From: Bartonella florencae
Lineage (GTDB): Bacteria > Pseudomonadota > Alphaproteobacteria > Rhizobiales > Rhizobiaceae
DNA length: 64,000 nt
Direction: 5' to 3'
NCBI RefSeq assembly: GCF_000312525.1
Contig: NZ_HE997451.1
Location: 189,803-253,802, forward strand
In this document: positions 29,563 to 43,279 of the stretch, in pieces
Layout: each line of letters opens with the position of its first letter
Position numbering within the stretch: position 1 is the first letter of the stretch
Program-made: the position numbers and the translations under genes
Notes under the pieces: generated by a model
Database searches by the model: none
What the model was told of the DNA's origin: nothing
What the model saw: only the letters and a program-made list of their open reading frames with translations

Positions 29563-31022
29563 TAAAACAATGCAGCTGCTGCTTTTTCTGCAAATTCAGT
29601 AAACCAAATTCCAAAAAGCGTATAAAATAAAATAAACAATGCAGAAAGACCGAGACAAAACTGAAGCTCTTTTGATAACGTAACAAAAGACGCCTTTGCA
29701 TCATCAAACCACATAATTTTAATGACTCGTAAATAGTAAAAAGCTCCAACAACAGATGCTATCATCCCAACAATTGCAAGTGGTGTCAGACCAGCATGAA
29801 CAGCAGCAGAAAATGTATACCATTTTCCAAAAAAACCTGCCATAGGTGGTATACTTGCTAGTGAGAAAAGCTGTATTGTCATCACAACAGCCATAAACGG
29901 ATTTGTCTTTATGAGCCCTGAAAGATCGTAAATATTTTCAACATTTCCACTTTTGGTTCGCATTCCAAGAATAAAAGCAAATGAACCAAGTGTCATACCA
30001 AGATAAATAGTCATATAAAGAATAACACTTTTTACCCCCAAAATATCTCCAGCAGCTAAACCAACAAGCGCATATCCCATATGACCAATAGATGAATAAG
30101 CCATCAAACGCTTAATATTGTTCTGACCAATTGCAGCAAATGCACCAAGTATCATTGATGTAAGTGCCATGAACACTAAAATTTGTTGCCATGCAGGCAT
30201 AGAACCATCAGCACTACCCAGTGGAATAAAAGTCATAACCATAAGACGGATAATAAGTGCCATCGCGGCAATTTTAGGAGCTCCAGCAAAAAATGCTGTA
30301 ATAGGTGTTGGTGCACCTTCATAAACATCTGGAGTCCACATATGAAAGGGAACAGCAGAAATTTTGAAAGCCAAACCAGCTAGAATAAAAACAATTCCAA
30401 AAATAACCCCCAATTGTAAGTTTTCACCTTTTAAAGCAATGGCAATTTCGTGAAAACCAATTTGGCCAGTAAAACCATAAAGCAAAGAAATACCATAAAG
30501 CAATAATCCTGAAGACAACGCTCCTAAAACAAAATATTTTATACCAGCTTCAGAAGATTTGACATTATCACGATTGATTGCAGCAAGCACATATAAAGCT
30601 AAAGATTGTAATTCCAATCCCATATAAAGCGACAGCATATTGCCCGCTGAAATCATCAGCATCATGCCAAGAGTTGCGAAAAGAACAAGCACAGGAAATT
30701 CAAATATATCGATCTTTTGAGAACTGTTAAAACCGACAGACATAATAAGAGCAAAAAGTGCACCAACAAGCGTTAAAATTTTCATATAACGACCAAAAGA
30801 GTCAATAATGAGCGCATTGGTTTGAAATAAGCCAGTCTTCGGAAAAACAACAATCATAACAATGGTTGCAACAAAAAGAGCAATAGCCAGCCCAGTCACA
30901 GTTAAAGAAGAACGAGCATTGGAATAAACACCAGCCAAAAGCAATACTACCCCCCCTAATGCTATTAAAATCTCTGGAAGAATTAAAACTAATTGTGCTA
31001 ACATTTCATTTTGCATGTACAT
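29562..31022 (-). CDS. nuoN: NADH-quinone oxidoreductase subunit N
   Basis: A 486-residue antiporter-like membrane subunit of complex I, with about 14 transmembrane helices. It shows the family's proton-channel segment, with lysines in [19 protein letters not shown] and [17 protein letters not shown]. It is the last nuo gene, following nuoM after 11 bp. Confidence 0.96.
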   Translation of the reverse strand: MYMQNEMLAQLVLILPEILIALGGVVLLLAGVYSNARSSLTVTGLAIALFVATIVMIVVFPKTGLFQTNALIIDSFGRYMKILTLVGALFALIMSVGFNSSQKIDIFEFPVLVLFATLGMMLMISAGNMLSLYMGLELQSLALYVLAAINRDNVKSSEAGIKYFVLGALSSGLLLYGISLLYGFTGQIGFHEIAIALKGENLQLGVIFGIVFILAGLAFKISAVPFHMWTPDVYEGAPTPITAFFAGAPKIAAMALIIRLMVMTFIPLGSADGSMPAWQQILVFMALTSMILGAFAAIGQNNIKRLMAYSSIGHMGYALVGLAAGDILGVKSVILYMTIYLGMTLGSFAFILGMRTKSGNVENIYDLSGLIKTNPFMAVVMTIQLFSLASIPPMAGFFGKWYTFSAAVHAGLTPLAIVGMIASVVGAFYYLRVIKIMWFDDAKASFVTLSKELQFCLGLSALFILFYTLFGIWFTEFAEKAAAALF

Positions 31023-31033
31023 TCTTCCCTAAT

Positions 31034-32503
31034 CTAGTGCAATTTATTGATGAGGGCTTCTACGGAAAACGCCGTTGCTTTAAGAAGTGGCGTTGGATAG
31101 ACACCAAAAAATATTGTTAGAATCACCATTGGATAAAGAATAATTTTTTCTCTTGAAGAGAGATCTATAAGGACTTTTAAATTCTCTTTATCCAAAGAAC
31201 CAAAAACCACCCGCCGATAAAGATAAAGCGCATAGGCAGCCGATAAAATAACACCCGTTGTAGCAAAAACAACAACCAATTTATTGACTTGAAAAACACC
31301 TATTAAAGTTAAAAATTCACCTAAAAATCCTGAACTTCCAGGTAAACCGACATTTGCCATAGTGAAAATCAAGAAAACAACCGCATATTTTGGCATATTA
31401 TTCACTAAACCACCAAATGCGGAAATTTCACGTGTATGCAAACGATCATAGATAACCCCAACACAAAGAAACAAAGCTGCTGAAATAATTCCATGCGATA
31501 GCATTTGATAAATAGCTCCTTGAATACCCTGTTCATTCGCAGCAAAAATGCCCATTGTCACATACCCCATATGTGCTATCGAGGAATAAGCAATAAGCTT
31601 TTTTATATCATTTTGAACAAGAGCAACCAATGATGTGTAAATAATAGCAATAAGCGATAAGGTAAAAATCAAAGGTGCAAAATCAGCTGATGCAAGAGGA
31701 AACATTGGTAAAGAAAAACGAAGAAAACCATAACCGCCCAATTTGAGCAAGACACCAGCTAAGATAACTGAACCAGCCGTTGGTGCTTCCACGTGAGCAT
31801 CAGGAAGCCACGTGTGAACTGGCCACATCGGCATTTTAACGGCAAAAGAAGCAAAAAATGCCAGCCATAACCATATTTGCATCTGTGCAGGAAATTGATA
31901 ATTGAGTAAAGTTGGTATATCAAGCGTTCCAGCTTCCCAATACATAGCCATAAGGGCAACCAACATAAGCACTGAACCAAGTAAAGTGTATAAGAAAAAT
32001 TTTATGCTTGCATAAACACGCCGTGCTCCACCCCAAACGCCTATAATAATAAACATTGGAATAAGGCTACCTTCAAAAAAAACGTAGAACAATATTGCAT
32101 CGAGAGCACAAAAAACGCCAATAATCGCAACTTCAAGGAGAAGAAAAGCAATCATATAAGCTTTTAATCTATCTTTAACATTTTCCCAACTCGCCAAAAT
32201 ACAAAACGGCAAAAGAAAAGCTGAGAGAACAACAAAAAGAATAGAAATACCATCAACTCCCATATGATAGCTAATGCCCTCCCCTAACCAATTGAGTTTC
32301 TCAACCATTTGAAAATGTGTGTTTCTATAATCAAAGCTTGCCCAAATGATCAAGGAGATAATAAAAACAAACACTGTCGTAAAAAATGCCACATTGCGTA
32401 TATTATGTCGCGCTGCCTCACTATCATCTTTGATAAATAAAATGAGCAGAACACCCACAAGTGGCAAAAATGTAACCGTAGAAAGAATAGGCCAATCGCT
32501 CAT
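31034..32503 (-). CDS. nuoM: NADH-quinone oxidoreductase subunit M
   Basis: An antiporter-like proton-pumping membrane subunit of about 489 residues. Diagnostic segments are [20 protein letters not shown] and [18 protein letters not shown]. The longest frame begins nine codons upstream, inside nuoL; the ATG at 32503, which overlaps the nuoL TGA by one base and gives MSDWPI, is the likely start. Confidence 0.95.
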   Translation of the reverse strand: MSDWPILSTVTFLPLVGVLLILFIKDDSEAARHNIRNVAFFTTVFVFIISLIIWASFDYRNTHFQMVEKLNWLGEGISYHMGVDGISILFVVLSAFLLPFCILASWENVKDRLKAYMIAFLLLEVAIIGVFCALDAILFYVFFEGSLIPMFIIIGVWGGARRVYASIKFFLYTLLGSVLMLVALMAMYWEAGTLDIPTLLNYQFPAQMQIWLWLAFFASFAVKMPMWPVHTWLPDAHVEAPTAGSVILAGVLLKLGGYGFLRFSLPMFPLASADFAPLIFTLSLIAIIYTSLVALVQNDIKKLIAYSSIAHMGYVTMGIFAANEQGIQGAIYQMLSHGIISAALFLCVGVIYDRLHTREISAFGGLVNNMPKYAVVFLIFTMANVGLPGSSGFLGEFLTLIGVFQVNKLVVVFATTGVILSAAYALYLYRRVVFGSLDKENLKVLIDLSSREKIILYPMVILTIFFGVYPTPLLKATAFSVEALINKLH

Positions 32504-34470
32504 CAGTTTACGCCCCCGATCATCATCCATGTGATCAATAATGCAACACCTATAAGCATCGCAAATGCATAGTGATAAAGATAGCCTGTTTGCATCCGAA
32601 CAACTCTGTTTGTAATATCAACAACACGTGCTGCAATACCATTCGGGCCGAGACCATCAATAATTTTACCGTCTCCCACTTTCCAAAGAAAAGAACCAAT
32701 TTTAAAGGTAGGACGAACAAATAAGAAGTTATATAATTGATCGAAATACCATTTTTGGTAAAGAAAGTGATATATTCTTGGCATAGCATTAGCTATTTTC
32801 TTGGGAAGAAATGGAAAAGAAATATAGAATAAATAAGCAAACATAAATCCAAGCACCATTGCTATAAATGGCGACCATTTTACCCAATTAAAGACATGGT
32901 GAGCATCATGAAGAATGTGATTGTGGCTGCTTGTAAACAATGCTCCCTTCCAAAAAGCATCATAAAAGTCACCAAAAAAGTGAGGTTGAAAAATCACACC
33001 TGCAAATATTGCTCCAAGAGATAAAATAAAGAGTGGAATTAACATAACTGGAGATGATTCATGAACATGATGCATAACATCAACCGTTGCCCGTGGCTTC
33101 CCATGAAATGTCATAAAGATAAGCCGCCATGAATAAAAACTTGTCAATAAGGCGGCAAAAACAAGAAGATAAAAAGCATATCCTGAAGCAATATTATGGG
33201 ATGCAAAAGCAGACTCTATAATCGCATCTTTGGAGAAAAAGCCAGCAGTCCCGAAAAGGGTTCCTGGGATTCCAACACCGGTCAATGCAATAGTCCCGAT
33301 CATCATCATCCAGTAAGTGACCTTTATATGCTTGCGTAACCCACCCATTTTTCGCATATCTTGTTCATCGGATACAGCATGAATGACAGAACCCGCACCA
33401 AGAAACAATAAGGCTTTAAAAAAAGCATGGGTAAAAAGATGAAAAATAGCTGCTCCATAAGCTCCAACACCAAGTGCAACAAACATATAACCAAGTTGTG
33501 AACATGTAGAATAAGCAATCACACGTTTAATATCATTCTGCACCAATCCTACAGTTGCTGCAAAAAATGCCGTTGTTGCCCCAACAACAATAATCACTGT
33601 CAAAGCGGTTGAGGAAAGTTCAAAAATTGGCGACATACGTGCAACCATAAAGACACCAGCTGTCACCATTGTTGCGGCATGAATAAGTGCTGATACAGGG
33701 GTTGGTCCTTCCATTGCATCAGGAAGCCAAGTATGTAAAAGAAACTGTGCTGATTTTCCCATAGCACCAATAAATAACAAAAGACATGTAACAGTAATTG
33801 CTGCTTGTCCATCAAGCTGCCAACCTAAAAATGTCATATTTTGTATAAAGTCATTATCTGCAGCTTTTGCAAAAATAGAAGCAAAATCAACCGATTGGAA
33901 CAAAACAAAAACACTAAAAATCCCTAAAAGAAATCCAAAGTCTCCAACACGATTAACCACAAAAGCTTTCATTGCAGCTTTATTAGCAGAATCTCGCTGA
34001 AACCAAAAACCAATGAGCAAATAAGAAGCAAGCCCCACACCTTCCCAGCCAAAAAACATCTGCAGCAAATTATTAGATGTCACCAACATGAGCATCATAA
34101 ATGTAAAAAGAGAAAGATAAGAAAAAAAACGTGACCTTGAAGGATCATGATGCATATAACCAATTGAATAAATATGCACTAATGCCGAAACACTGTTCAC
34201 CACAATAAGCATGACAGCTGTTAATGTATCAATATGGAGAGCCCAATCAAAGCTTAAACCACCAACAGTGAGCCAATGTAATACCAATACATCAACCACT
34301 GGAGCATGACCAAGTGCAATATTGAAAAAAACCACCCAAGACAGTAGAGCAACAACCACCATAAAGCTACATGTTATCAATTCACTCGCACGATCTCCTA
34401 TAGTTTTTCCACCTAGTGCAGCAATTAAAAAGCCCAAAAGCGGAAGAAAAACAATCGTATAATACATCAC
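32503..34470 (-). CDS. nuoL: NADH-quinone oxidoreductase subunit L
   Basis: The largest antiporter-like membrane subunit, 655 residues, with about 16 helices. Segments such as [20 protein letters not shown] and [18 protein letters not shown] are diagnostic. The long C-terminal amphipathic helix region, which lies along the membrane arm, covers about 530-620. It follows nuoK after 3 bp. Confidence 0.97.
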   Translation of the reverse strand: MMYYTIVFLPLLGFLIAALGGKTIGDRASELITCSFMVVVALLSWVVFFNIALGHAPVVDVLVLHWLTVGGLSFDWALHIDTLTAVMLIVVNSVSALVHIYSIGYMHHDPSRSRFFSYLSLFTFMMLMLVTSNNLLQMFFGWEGVGLASYLLIGFWFQRDSANKAAMKAFVVNRVGDFGFLLGIFSVFVLFQSVDFASIFAKAADNDFIQNMTFLGWQLDGQAAITVTCLLLFIGAMGKSAQFLLHTWLPDAMEGPTPVSALIHAATMVTAGVFMVARMSPIFELSSTALTVIIVVGATTAFFAATVGLVQNDIKRVIAYSTCSQLGYMFVALGVGAYGAAIFHLFTHAFFKALLFLGAGSVIHAVSDEQDMRKMGGLRKHIKVTYWMMMIGTIALTGVGIPGTLFGTAGFFSKDAIIESAFASHNIASGYAFYLLVFAALLTSFYSWRLIFMTFHGKPRATVDVMHHVHESSPVMLIPLFILSLGAIFAGVIFQPHFFGDFYDAFWKGALFTSSHNHILHDAHHVFNWVKWSPFIAMVLGFMFAYLFYISFPFLPKKIANAMPRIYHFLYQKWYFDQLYNFLFVRPTFKIGSFLWKVGDGKIIDGLGPNGIAARVVDITNRVVRMQTGYLYHYAFAMLIGVALLITWMMIGGVN

Positions 34471-34473
34471 TGG

Positions 34474-34782
34474 TTAGCCTTTCATTACATTAACATCTTC
34501 AACCGCAATAGAACCACGATTACGGAAGAAAACGACAAGAATTGCCAAACCAATTGCGGCTTCAGCAGCTGCTACCGTTAAGATGAATAAAGCGAATATC
34601 TGACCAACAAGATCGTGGAGAAATGCTGAAAACGCAACAAAATTAAGATTAACGGAAAGCAATATAAGCTCAATAGACATCAAAATAATAATCACGTTCT
34701 TTCTGTTAAGAAAAATTCCAGTAATACCGATTGTAAACATCAAAGCAGAAATAATAAGATAATGTGTAATATCAATGTGCAT
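34474..34782 (-). CDS. nuoK: NADH-quinone oxidoreductase subunit K
   Basis: A 102-residue subunit with three transmembrane helices, normal for NuoK, which carries conserved membrane glutamates (here in [11 protein letters not shown] and AAEAAIGLA). A longer frame exists, but the ATG at 34782 has GGGGGAGG just upstream and gives the normal N-terminus, HIDITHYL. Confidence 0.94.
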   Translation of the reverse strand: MHIDITHYLIISALMFTIGITGIFLNRKNVIIILMSIELILLSVNLNFVAFSAFLHDLVGQIFALFILTVAAAEAAIGLAILVVFFRNRGSIAVEDVNVMKG

Positions 34783-34792
34783 AGCCTCCCCC

Positions 34793-35413
34793 TTAAACAC
34801 CCTTACCTGATTCAACTTGTTTAATTTCAATTGCATTTTCTACTGTTCGAGAAACTTGCGCTGCTATAGATTGCCGCTTTACACCCGACTTATGACGAAG
34901 CGTTAAAATAATTGCACCAATCATTGCAATTAAGAGAATGAGCCCAGCAGTTTCAAAATAGAAAACATAATCTGTATAGAGAATATCGCCTAAAGCCTGT
35001 GTATTTGTTCGCTGTACTAAGTCTGGCATTGGTTGTATAATTTGCGTTTTAAGAACTGGAGAAAAATGGCTGCTTACAAAAACAACAATTAATTCTACAG
35101 CGATAACTCCTCCAACAAGAGCTCCAATAGGAGCATACCGGAGTGCACCACTTTTCAACTCAGCAAAATCAACATCAAGCATCATAACAACAAATAAAAA
35201 TAAAACTGCTACCGCACCAACATAAACAACAAGCAGAATAAGCCCCAAAAATTCTGCTCCTGCAAGCAAAAACAAAGCAGCAGCATTAAAAAATGCGAGG
35301 ATTAAAAACAAAACAGAATGTACAGGATTGCGTGCTATAATAACAACAACTGCACTTACAAGCATAATAAAAGCAAATAAATAGAAAAATGCCGCCGCTA
35401 GACCTGTTAGCAT
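34793..35413 (-). CDS. nuoJ: NADH-quinone oxidoreductase subunit J
   Basis: A membrane subunit of about 206 residues with five helices, including the characteristic [20 protein letters not shown]. The ATG at 35413 follows GAGGAG with good spacing and is preferred to one six codons upstream. The gap to nuoI is about 95 bp. Confidence 0.94.
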   Translation of the reverse strand: MLTGLAAAFFYLFAFIMLVSAVVVIIARNPVHSVLFLILAFFNAAALFLLAGAEFLGLILLVVYVGAVAVLFLFVVMMLDVDFAELKSGALRYAPIGALVGGVIAVELIVVFVSSHFSPVLKTQIIQPMPDLVQRTNTQALGDILYTDYVFYFETAGLILLIAMIGAIILTLRHKSGVKRQSIAAQVSRTVENAIEIKQVESGKGV

Positions 35414-35509
35414 AGGCTTCTCCTCAATCAATCATACAATTGGTACAAAAATTCATACCAGATTACAATTTATCGGAAAAATTATCCGACACCTCATTTA
35501 ACGATACAC

Positions 35510-36001
35510 TTAACGATAAGGTGCATCCATCAATATATTGCGAGCAATTTCTCGCTCCCAGCGATCGCCATTCATTAAAAGTTTTTCTTTATCATAATAA
35601 AGTTCTTCTCGCGTTTCTGTTGCAAATTCAAAATTTGGACCTTCTACAATAGCTTCAACGGGACAAGCTTCTTGACAAAAGCCGCAGTAAATACATTTAA
35701 CCATATCTATATCATAACGAACAGTTCTACGTGTACCATCATTACGCCTCGGTCCTGCTTCAATAGTAATAGCTTGTGCAGGGCAAATTGCTTCACATAA
35801 TTTACATGCAATACAGCGTTCTTCACCATTTGGATAACGACGAAGCGCATGTTCCCCACGGAAACGCTGAGATACAAAACCCTTCTCATAAGGGTAATTA
35901 ATCGTAGGTTTTGGTGCAAAGAACTGGCGCATTGCTAAGAAAAAAGCTCTTACAAACTCCAATAAAAGGAGTGACTTTGCTGCCTGAAGAAAAGCTGACA
36001 T
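35510..36001 (-). CDS. nuoI: NADH-quinone oxidoreductase subunit I
   Basis: A 163-residue peripheral subunit carrying two [4Fe-4S] clusters (N6a and N6b). They are seen as [16 protein letters not shown] and [16 protein letters not shown]. The frame is open for about 30 codons upstream into nuoH; the ATG at 36001 gives the usual N-terminus ([12 protein letters not shown]) and follows AGAGG. Confidence 0.96.
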   Translation of the reverse strand: MSAFLQAAKSLLLLEFVRAFFLAMRQFFAPKPTINYPYEKGFVSQRFRGEHALRRYPNGEERCIACKLCEAICPAQAITIEAGPRRNDGTRRTVRYDIDMVKCIYCGFCQEACPVEAIVEGPNFEFATETREELYYDKEKLLMNGDRWEREIARNILMDAPYR

Positions 36002-36015
36002 CATAAAACCTCTTC

Positions 36016-37065
36016 TTAAACAAAATCTGTATACTTTAAAAAAGCAGCAGTTATCACAACCATTGCCAATGAGAGAGGAAGGAAAACCTTCCAACCAAGT
36101 CGCATGAGTTGATCATAGCGATAACGTGGAACAAATGCTTTGACCATAGCAAACCAAAAAAATACAAAACAGACTTTTAAAACAAACCAAATAACACCAG
36201 GAATCCAATTAAGCCACCAAACATCCAAGGGAGGCAACCAACCACCTAAAAATAAAATAGTTGTTAATGCACACATTAAAACAATAGCAACATATTCCCC
36301 AAGGAAAAAGAGCATATAAGGCGTTGAAGAATATTCAACCATATGACCAGCAACAAGTTCAGATTCTGCCTCCACTAAATCAAAGGGAGGCCGATTTGTT
36401 TCTGCAAGCGCAGAAATAAAAAAGATAATAAACATTGGAAAAAGAATGAGCCAATTCCAATCAAGAAAACTATTAAAAGGAAGACCAAGAGCTGTTCCAA
36501 GCCCATAACTTTGTTTCTGCACAATTGTTGTAAGATCAAGTGATCCACTTATTAAAATAACAGTTACAAGCACAAACCCAATGGAAACCTCATAAGAAAC
36601 CATCTGTGCTGCTGAACGAAGAGCTCCTAAAAAAGGATATTTTGAGTTCGAAGCCCACCCCCCCATAATAACACCGTAAACTTCAAGAGATGAAATAGCG
36701 AGGATATAAAGCAAACCAACATTAATCTTTGCAACTTCCCATCCTTCATCAACAGGGACAACAGCCCAAGTTGATAAAGCCAGTGTAGCAGAAACGAAAG
36801 GCGCTAAAAGAAAAACGCCTTTATTCGCACCAGCTGGAATAATAGGTTCTTTTACAACAAATTTAATTAAATCCGCAAAAGATTGCAACAACCCCCACGG
36901 ACCAACAACATTGGGACCACGCCGTAATTGTACCGCTGCCCAAATCTTTCGATCTGCATAAAGAAGATAAGCAACCAATACCAAAAGAACAACCAAAAGA
37001 AGAAGTGTTTTCCCAACAATAATGAGTAATGGCAACAACCAAGTTATAAAGAAATCATACATCAT
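36016..37065 (-). CDS. nuoH: NADH-quinone oxidoreductase subunit H
   Basis: A 349-residue membrane subunit with eight helices that helps form the quinone site. [20 protein letters not shown] and [19 protein letters not shown] are diagnostic. It lies 19 bp after nuoG. Confidence 0.97.
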   Translation of the reverse strand: MMYDFFITWLLPLLIIVGKTLLLLVVLLVLVAYLLYADRKIWAAVQLRRGPNVVGPWGLLQSFADLIKFVVKEPIIPAGANKGVFLLAPFVSATLALSTWAVVPVDEGWEVAKINVGLLYILAISSLEVYGVIMGGWASNSKYPFLGALRSAAQMVSYEVSIGFVLVTVILISGSLDLTTIVQKQSYGLGTALGLPFNSFLDWNWLILFPMFIIFFISALAETNRPPFDLVEAESELVAGHMVEYSSTPYMLFFLGEYVAIVLMCALTTILFLGGWLPPLDVWWLNWIPGVIWFVLKVCFVFFWFAMVKAFVPRYRYDQLMRLGWKVFLPLSLAMVVITAAFLKYTDFV

Positions 37066-37084
37066 TATTCCTTTTCCCCTGCCC

Positions 37085-39157
37085 TTACTCTACAGCTTGT
37101 GTAGTACGGCTTTTTGCAAGTGATGAACATTCAGCCATAACTGCAGAAGCACGTGCTATCGGATTTGTCAAATAAAAGTCTTTAACCATAGAAGTAAAGG
37201 CTTGTGCTTCTAGAGCGACTATCTGTGAACTAAGCACTTTAAGATCACTTATACTAGAAGGTGCGATATCATCAATAGCACAAAGATGCGGATAATCATT
37301 AAAGAGCTTCTGTCTTAACTGAGAAAGCGAATCAAAAGGAAGCTTTTGTCCTAAAACATCCGATAAAGCACGCAAGATAGCCCAATCTTCTTTTGCTTCA
37401 CCAGGGGCAAATCCAGCCCGATTAGTCATTTGAACACGTCCCTCTGTATTGACATAAAGTCCTGATTTTTCAGTATAAGCAGATGCAGGCAAAATTACAT
37501 CAGCAGCATGTGCACCATTATCACCATGACTACCAATATAAATTGTAAAAGCTTTTGTATTGGCTAACTCTATTTCATCAGCACCAAGCAAAAATAAAAC
37601 TTCACAGGTTTTAAGAATATTTACAACACCAAGTTTAGAAATAAACCCTATATCCAAACCGCCAACAGTAGATGCTGCATTATGAAGCACTCCAAATCCA
37701 TTCCATTCTGCTTTAAGAGCTCCAACACTATCAGCTAATTTGGCAAGATTTTTTAAAACAGATAAACCTCCTTTACCTGAAACAGCGCCCTCCCCAATCA
37801 AAATAAGCGGCTTATTCGCTTCTTTTAACACATTTAAAAATGTATCCTCTCCACGAATAAGTGCACTCAATGCTTCTGTACCAGTTCCAAGATAAGAATA
37901 AGGATAACGTAAATCAACCTTATCACCAATTAACGCAATAGGAAATTGCCCCATCCGGTGACGCTTTAAAATACGTGCATTTAAAACTGCAGCTTCATAA
38001 CGCGGATTAGACCCCACGATAAGCAATGCGTCAGCTTGTTCAATGCCAGCAATTGTCGGATTAAAAATATAACTCGAACGCCCTAATTCAGAAGACAAAG
38101 CCATTCCTCTTTGGCGACAATCGAAGATCCCTGCACCCAATGAAATGAGTAATTTTTTAAGTGCATACATTTCTTCAATAGAGGCAAGATCACCTGCAAT
38201 TGCGCCTATTTTTTCTGGCAAGGTTTTAGAAACTACGATTTTAATTTTTTCAAAAGCTTCTGCCCAGCTTACAGGTTGAAGTTTTCCATCTTTGCGTACA
38301 TATGGTCTATCAAGCCGCTGAGTACGTAAACCATCCCAAATAAAACGCGTTTTATCAGAAATCCATTCCTCATTTACATCTTCATTTGTACGCGGCATAA
38401 TTCGCATAACTTCACGACCACGGCTATCAATGCGGATCGCACTACCAAGTCCGTCCATCACATCAATCGATTCTGTTTTAACCAACTCCCAAGGGCGTGC
38501 ATGAAATGCATAAGGTTTTGAGGTTAGAGCTCCCACTGGACAAAGATCAATAACATTTCCCTGTAATTCAGATGTCATAGCTTTTTCGAGATATGTCGTA
38601 ATTTCAGCATCTTCACCACGACCTATCAACCCAAGTTCAGAAATACCCGCCACTTCCGTTGTAAAACGAACACAACGTGTGCAATGAATGCACCGCGTCA
38701 TAACCGTTTTTACAAGTGGTCCAATATATTTATCTTCTACAGCACGCTTATTTTCTGTATACCGAGAACAATCACGTCCATAGAGCATTGCTTGATCTTG
38801 AAGATCACATTCCCCCCCCTGATCACATACAGGACAATCCAAAGGATGATTGATGAGAAGAAACTCCATTACACCTTCACGCGCTTTTTTCACCATCTCG
38901 GTATTGGTAAAAATTTCTGGTGCTTCACCATTTGGACCAAGTCGTAAATCACGAACCCCCATAGCACAAGAAGCCTGAGGTTTTGGAGGCCCCCCTTTAA
39001 CCTCAACCAAGCACATGCGACAATTACCAGCAATTGATAAAGTTTCATGAAAACAAAAACGTGGCACTTCAGCACCAGCTGCCTCCGCTGCCTGAAGCAA
39101 CGTGTAGTAATCAGGGACTTCAATCTCTTTACCATCAACTTTGATATTTATCATCAC
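37085..39157 (-). CDS. nuoG: NADH-quinone oxidoreductase subunit G
   Basis: A 690-residue peripheral-arm subunit. The N-terminal ferredoxin-like part holds a [2Fe-2S] cluster ([19 protein letters not shown]). It is followed by [16 protein letters not shown] and [11 protein letters not shown] for the [4Fe-4S] clusters N5 and N4, and then a molybdopterin-oxidoreductase-like domain. The length matches the alphaproteobacterial and mitochondrial form rather than the longer E. coli one. Confidence 0.97.
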   Translation of the reverse strand: MMINIKVDGKEIEVPDYYTLLQAAEAAGAEVPRFCFHETLSIAGNCRMCLVEVKGGPPKPQASCAMGVRDLRLGPNGEAPEIFTNTEMVKKAREGVMEFLLINHPLDCPVCDQGGECDLQDQAMLYGRDCSRYTENKRAVEDKYIGPLVKTVMTRCIHCTRCVRFTTEVAGISELGLIGRGEDAEITTYLEKAMTSELQGNVIDLCPVGALTSKPYAFHARPWELVKTESIDVMDGLGSAIRIDSRGREVMRIMPRTNEDVNEEWISDKTRFIWDGLRTQRLDRPYVRKDGKLQPVSWAEAFEKIKIVVSKTLPEKIGAIAGDLASIEEMYALKKLLISLGAGIFDCRQRGMALSSELGRSSYIFNPTIAGIEQADALLIVGSNPRYEAAVLNARILKRHRMGQFPIALIGDKVDLRYPYSYLGTGTEALSALIRGEDTFLNVLKEANKPLILIGEGAVSGKGGLSVLKNLAKLADSVGALKAEWNGFGVLHNAASTVGGLDIGFISKLGVVNILKTCEVLFLLGADEIELANTKAFTIYIGSHGDNGAHAADVILPASAYTEKSGLYVNTEGRVQMTNRAGFAPGEAKEDWAILRALSDVLGQKLPFDSLSQLRQKLFNDYPHLCAIDDIAPSSISDLKVLSSQIVALEAQAFTSMVKDFYLTNPIARASAVMAECSSLAKSRTTQAVE

Positions 39158-39220
39158 TCATCCAGCCCGCAAATAATCCACTTAAAATTTGCATTTCATT
39201 GCTTTTAAAAATAAGAACCT

Positions 39221-40528
39221 CTATCCAACTGCTTCTAAAGCAATATTTTTTCTTTGAACGACATTTCGCGTATAATCATCAATTCTACGCTCAATTTCTG
39301 GACGAAAATTACGTATCAATCCCTGTACCGGCCATGCTGCCGCATCACCAAGTGCGCAAATAGTGTGTCCTTCAACCTGTTTAGAAACTTCAAACAAAAG
39401 ATCAATCTCTCGTTTTTGTGCTCTTCCCTCAACCATACGCCCCAAAAGACGCATCATCCATCCTGTACCTTCACGACACGGCGTACACTGACCACAGCTT
39501 TCATGTTTGAAAAAAGCAGCTATACGCCAAATTGCCTTGATAATATCGGTTGATTTATCCATAACAATCACCCCACCAGTGCCAAAAGAAGACCCGACAT
39601 CACGCATTCCATCAAAATCCATGATTGCATCTACCATCTCTTCTCCACGAACAACTGGACAAGAAGCACCACCTGGAATAACGGCTAAAAGATTATTCCA
39701 TCCACCACGAATACCGCCGGTATGTTTTTCAATTAATTCACGAAAAGAAACACCAAGAGCTTCTTCAAATGTACAAGGTGCATTCACATGCCCAGAAACC
39801 ATAAACAATTTCGTTCCGACATTATTTGCACGCCCAATTGACGAAAACCATGAAGCCCCACGACGTAAAATCGTTGGAACAACCGCTACAGATTCGACAT
39901 TGTTGACGGTTGTTGGACAGCCATAAATTCCCATATTTGCAGGAAATGGTGGTTTAAGCCGAGGTTGCCCTTTTTTCCCCTCAAGACTTTCGAGAAGAGC
40001 TGTCTCTTCACCACAAATATAAGCACCAGCACCATGATGAATAATAATATCACAAGCATGTCCATATTTTGTTTTTTTGCCAAGCAAACCTGCTTCATAA
40101 CATTCATCTACAGCCGCTTGAAGCGCTTCACGCTCACGAATATATTCACCACGAATATAAATAAAAGCGACATTTGCTCCCATTGCAAAAGTAGCAATTG
40201 CACATCCTTCAATCAAAGTATGGGGGTCATGTCGTAAAATATCACGGTCTTTACAAGTCCCAGGCTCTGATTCATCAGCATTCACAACCAAATAATGAGG
40301 ACGTCCATCACTTTGTTTTGGCATAAAGGACCATTTCATTCCGGTAGGAAACCCTGCCCCACCACGGCCACGTAGACCCGATGCCTTCACCTCATCAATG
40401 ATCCAATCACGGCCTTTTTCGATAATTGCTTTGGTCCCGTTCCAATGCCCACGTGACATTGCAGCTTTTAACGATTTGTCTTTTAAACCATAAATATTGG
40501 TGAAAATGCGATCTTTATCAGCCAGCAT
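39221..40528 (-). CDS. nuoF: NADH-quinone oxidoreductase subunit F
   Basis: A 435-residue subunit that binds NADH and FMN and carries cluster N3. It has [20 protein letters not shown] (nucleotide binding) and [13 protein letters not shown] plus a later Cys in [13 protein letters not shown] (4Fe-4S ligands). It is separated from nuoG by 63 bp and from nuoE by 144 bp. Confidence 0.97.
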   Translation of the reverse strand: MLADKDRIFTNIYGLKDKSLKAAMSRGHWNGTKAIIEKGRDWIIDEVKASGLRGRGGAGFPTGMKWSFMPKQSDGRPHYLVVNADESEPGTCKDRDILRHDPHTLIEGCAIATFAMGANVAFIYIRGEYIREREALQAAVDECYEAGLLGKKTKYGHACDIIIHHGAGAYICGEETALLESLEGKKGQPRLKPPFPANMGIYGCPTTVNNVESVAVVPTILRRGASWFSSIGRANNVGTKLFMVSGHVNAPCTFEEALGVSFRELIEKHTGGIRGGWNNLLAVIPGGASCPVVRGEEMVDAIMDFDGMRDVGSSFGTGGVIVMDKSTDIIKAIWRIAAFFKHESCGQCTPCREGTGWMMRLLGRMVEGRAQKREIDLLFEVSKQVEGHTICALGDAAAWPVQGLIRNFRPEIERRIDDYTRNVVQRKNIALEAVG

Positions 40529-40672
40529 ACCCCACCTTTTTTTCTCTTGCCCATAGCATTCTTAGCTTTTCCTCAAACGCAGTTTTAAAACATTTTTTTA
40601 AAAACTCTTAACTTTTCGTCAAATATTATCGAAATGGGTAAAATCATAAAATCTCCCCTCAAAAAATAGCTA

Positions 40673-41341
40673 CTATGCGCCCAATCCTTCCTTATCTTTT
40701 TTCTTTGAAGATTTCAGGGATTTTTTTTCTTCACCATCGATGAGAGAAGTTAAACCGCTAATTGGCTCCGATGATTGACGACTATTTTGCGGACCAACTG
40801 TTATTTCAGAACCTTTACCCGCTTCAAATGCATCAATAATCTCTTCAAGACGCTCTGCTGTAAGATCTTCATAAGTATCTTTAAAAATCATCACCATAGG
40901 AGCATTAACACAAGCGCCAAGACATTCCACCTCTTCCCATGATAACGTCCCATCCGAATTGGTAACAAAAGGTTCATGATGAATTCTTTTCTGACAAACT
41001 TTAATCAAATCCTCAGATCCACGTAACATACAAGGAGTTGTACCACAAACTTGAATATGTGCCCTTGTTCCCACGGGTTTGAGTTGAAACTGGGTATAAA
41101 AAGTCGCCACTTCTAGAACACGAATATAAGCCATGGAAAGAATCTGTGCAATATGTTCAATCGCAGCACGTGTCACCCAGCCATCTTGCTCTTGAGCACG
41201 CATTAATAATGGAATCACCGCAGACTGTTCACGGCCTACAGGATACTTCTTTATGGTATTTTTTACCCATATCTGATTTTCTTTTGTAAAAGAAAAGTCT
41301 GCGGGTTGATAAATATCATCTGCAAGACGGCGCACGGACAT
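40673..41341 (-). CDS. nuoE: NADH-quinone oxidoreductase subunit E
   Basis: A 222-residue thioredoxin-fold subunit carrying [2Fe-2S] cluster N1a. Its four cysteines are in CGTTPCMLRGS and CLGACVNAP. The last 45 or so residues form a Lys/Ser-rich tail absent from the E. coli protein; such tails are common in alphaproteobacteria. The ATG overlaps the last base of the nuoD stop codon. Confidence 0.96.
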   Translation of the reverse strand: MSVRRLADDIYQPADFSFTKENQIWVKNTIKKYPVGREQSAVIPLLMRAQEQDGWVTRAAIEHIAQILSMAYIRVLEVATFYTQFQLKPVGTRAHIQVCGTTPCMLRGSEDLIKVCQKRIHHEPFVTNSDGTLSWEEVECLGACVNAPMVMIFKDTYEDLTAERLEEIIDAFEAGKGSEITVGPQNSRQSSEPISGLTSLIDGEEKKSLKSSKKKDKEGLGA

Positions 41342-42531
41342 TAGCGATCAACCTCCCCAAAAACAATATCAATTGAACCCAAAATAGCTGTAGCATCCGC
41401 TAACATATGCCCTCGGGTTAAAAAATCCATGGCTTGAAGATGAGCAAAACCAGGAGCACGCAACTTAACACGATAAGGCTTATTAGTTCCATCAGAAACA
41501 AGATACACTCCAAACTCACCCTTTGGAGCTTCCACAGCAACATATACCTCACCAGGAGGTGTATGAAAACCTTCGGTATAAAGTTTAAAATGATGAATAA
41601 GCGCTTCCATTGAATTCTTCATTTCTCTCCGCTTTGGAGGCACAATTTTATGATCTAAACTCGAGACTGGCCCACTTTTTTCAGCACCAAGTAAGCGATC
41701 CACGCATTGGCGCATAATTCTTGCTGATTGGCGCATTTCTTCCATACGAATCAGATAGCGATCATAACAATCACTATTTTTACCTATAGGAATATCAAAT
41801 TCCATTTCATTATAACATTCATAAGGTTGGTTTTTCCGCAAATCCCACGGCACACCAGCTCCACGAATCATGACACCAGAAAAACCACGCGCCCAAGCTT
41901 CATCAATACTCACGACACCAATATCTACATTACGCTGCTTAAAAATTCGATTTGGCGTTATAAGCGCGTCAAGTTTGCCAAGAGCAATAAGAAACGGATC
42001 AATAAAATTACCAATATCCTCAATCAACAATTCCGGTAAATCTTGATGCACCCCACCAGGACGAAAATAATTGGCATGAAGACGCGCTCCACATGCACGC
42101 TCATAAAAAATCATCAATTTTTCACGTTGCTCAAATCCCCAAAGTGGTGGTGTTAGTGCACCAACATCCATGGCCTGTGTTGTTACATTAAGCAAATGAT
42201 TAAGAATACGCCCAATTTCAGAAAACAAAACACGTATTAACTGCCCTCTTTTGGGAACCTCAACACCTAATAATTTCTCAATAGCGAGCACAAAAGCGTG
42301 CTCCTGATTCATAGGAGCAACATAATCTAAACGATCCAGATAAGGACCAGCTTGAAGATAAGTTTTTGTTTCCATTAATTTTTCGGTACCGCGATGCAAC
42401 AATCCAATATGCGGATCTACACGCTCAACGACTTCACCATCCAATTCTAAAACCATGCGCAAAACCCCATGCGCTGCAGGATGCTGCGGTCCAAAATTGA
42501 TATTAAAGTTCCGAACACTGACCTCAGCCAC
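41341..42531 (-). CDS. nuoD: NADH-quinone oxidoreductase subunit D
   Basis: A 396-residue 49-kDa-type subunit at the quinone-binding end of the peripheral arm. [14 protein letters not shown] and [12 protein letters not shown] are diagnostic. NuoC and NuoD are separate genes here, not fused as in E. coli. About 120 bp without an ORF separate it from nuoC. Confidence 0.97.
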   Translation of the reverse strand: MAEVSVRNFNINFGPQHPAAHGVLRMVLELDGEVVERVDPHIGLLHRGTEKLMETKTYLQAGPYLDRLDYVAPMNQEHAFVLAIEKLLGVEVPKRGQLIRVLFSEIGRILNHLLNVTTQAMDVGALTPPLWGFEQREKLMIFYERACGARLHANYFRPGGVHQDLPELLIEDIGNFIDPFLIALGKLDALITPNRIFKQRNVDIGVVSIDEAWARGFSGVMIRGAGVPWDLRKNQPYECYNEMEFDIPIGKNSDCYDRYLIRMEEMRQSARIMRQCVDRLLGAEKSGPVSSLDHKIVPPKRREMKNSMEALIHHFKLYTEGFHTPPGEVYVAVEAPKGEFGVYLVSDGTNKPYRVKLRAPGFAHLQAMDFLTRGHMLADATAILGSIDIVFGEVDR

Positions 42532-42654
42532 AATTAACCCCTTGCTTTTTTAAAAACTTCATATCAAATATTAATAAAAACTCTTATCAAACTAAAAAAA
42601 TTAATCATTTTAAACGTCTATCACTCTAATTTCAAGAATTCATCAGTTCCAATA

Positions 42655-43266
42655 TCACTTATTGACATCTGCTTTTTCATCGCACGGTAAAACATATTGT
42701 CCTCCTTCCCAAGGAGAAAGAAAATCAAAATTGCGCATCTCTTGTCGTAAAACAACAGGCTCATAAATGACTCTCTTTGCTTCATTATCGTAACGACATT
42801 CAACAAAACCCGTTACAGGAAAATCTTTGCGCAAAGGATGCCCTTCGAAACCATAATCTGTTAAAATCCGCCTTAAATCGGGATGTCCTGAAAATAAAAT
42901 TCCATACATATCGTACGCCTCACGCTCATACCACTCTGCACCAGGATAAATCGAGCAAGCAGAAGCAACAGGAGTATTTTCATCAGTACGTACTTTAACA
43001 CGTAGACGTAAATTCTCACGAGGAGATAAGAGTTGGTAAGAGATATCAAAACGCTTGTCGCGAGAGGGATAATCAACACCACTAATATCTGTAATATTAA
43101 TAAACTGACAGCGAGAATCATCACGAACGAACATCAATACATCCGTAATTGCATCAAGACGCGAGACAATCGTTAATTCACCAAATGCAAGAATGGTTTC
43201 TTCAAGCTTATCTCCTAATTTACTTTTTAAATAGGATGAAAGTTCGACTAATGTTTCATTCATCAT
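42655..43266 (-). CDS. nuoC: NADH-quinone oxidoreductase subunit C
   Basis: A 203-residue 30-kDa-type subunit. [20 protein letters not shown] and [16 protein letters not shown] are the family signature. Two adjacent ATGs mark the start. A small ORF at 42621-42806 in another frame is a shadow of this gene. Confidence 0.96.
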   Translation of the reverse strand: MMNETLVELSSYLKSKLGDKLEETILAFGELTIVSRLDAITDVLMFVRDDSRCQFINITDISGVDYPSRDKRFDISYQLLSPRENLRLRVKVRTDENTPVASACSIYPGAEWYEREAYDMYGILFSGHPDLRRILTDYGFEGHPLRKDFPVTGFVECRYDNEAKRVIYEPVVLRQEMRNFDFLSPWEGGQYVLPCDEKADVNK

Positions 43267-43279
43267 AATAAAGAAGCCC

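Noticed and set aside
39507-39926. 139-codon plus-strand ORF opposite nuoF
   Set aside because: It is antisense to a certain complex I gene and has no motif of its own.
42621-42806. 61-codon ORF around the 3' end of nuoC
   Set aside because: It lies mostly inside nuoC in another frame, and nuoC is certain.
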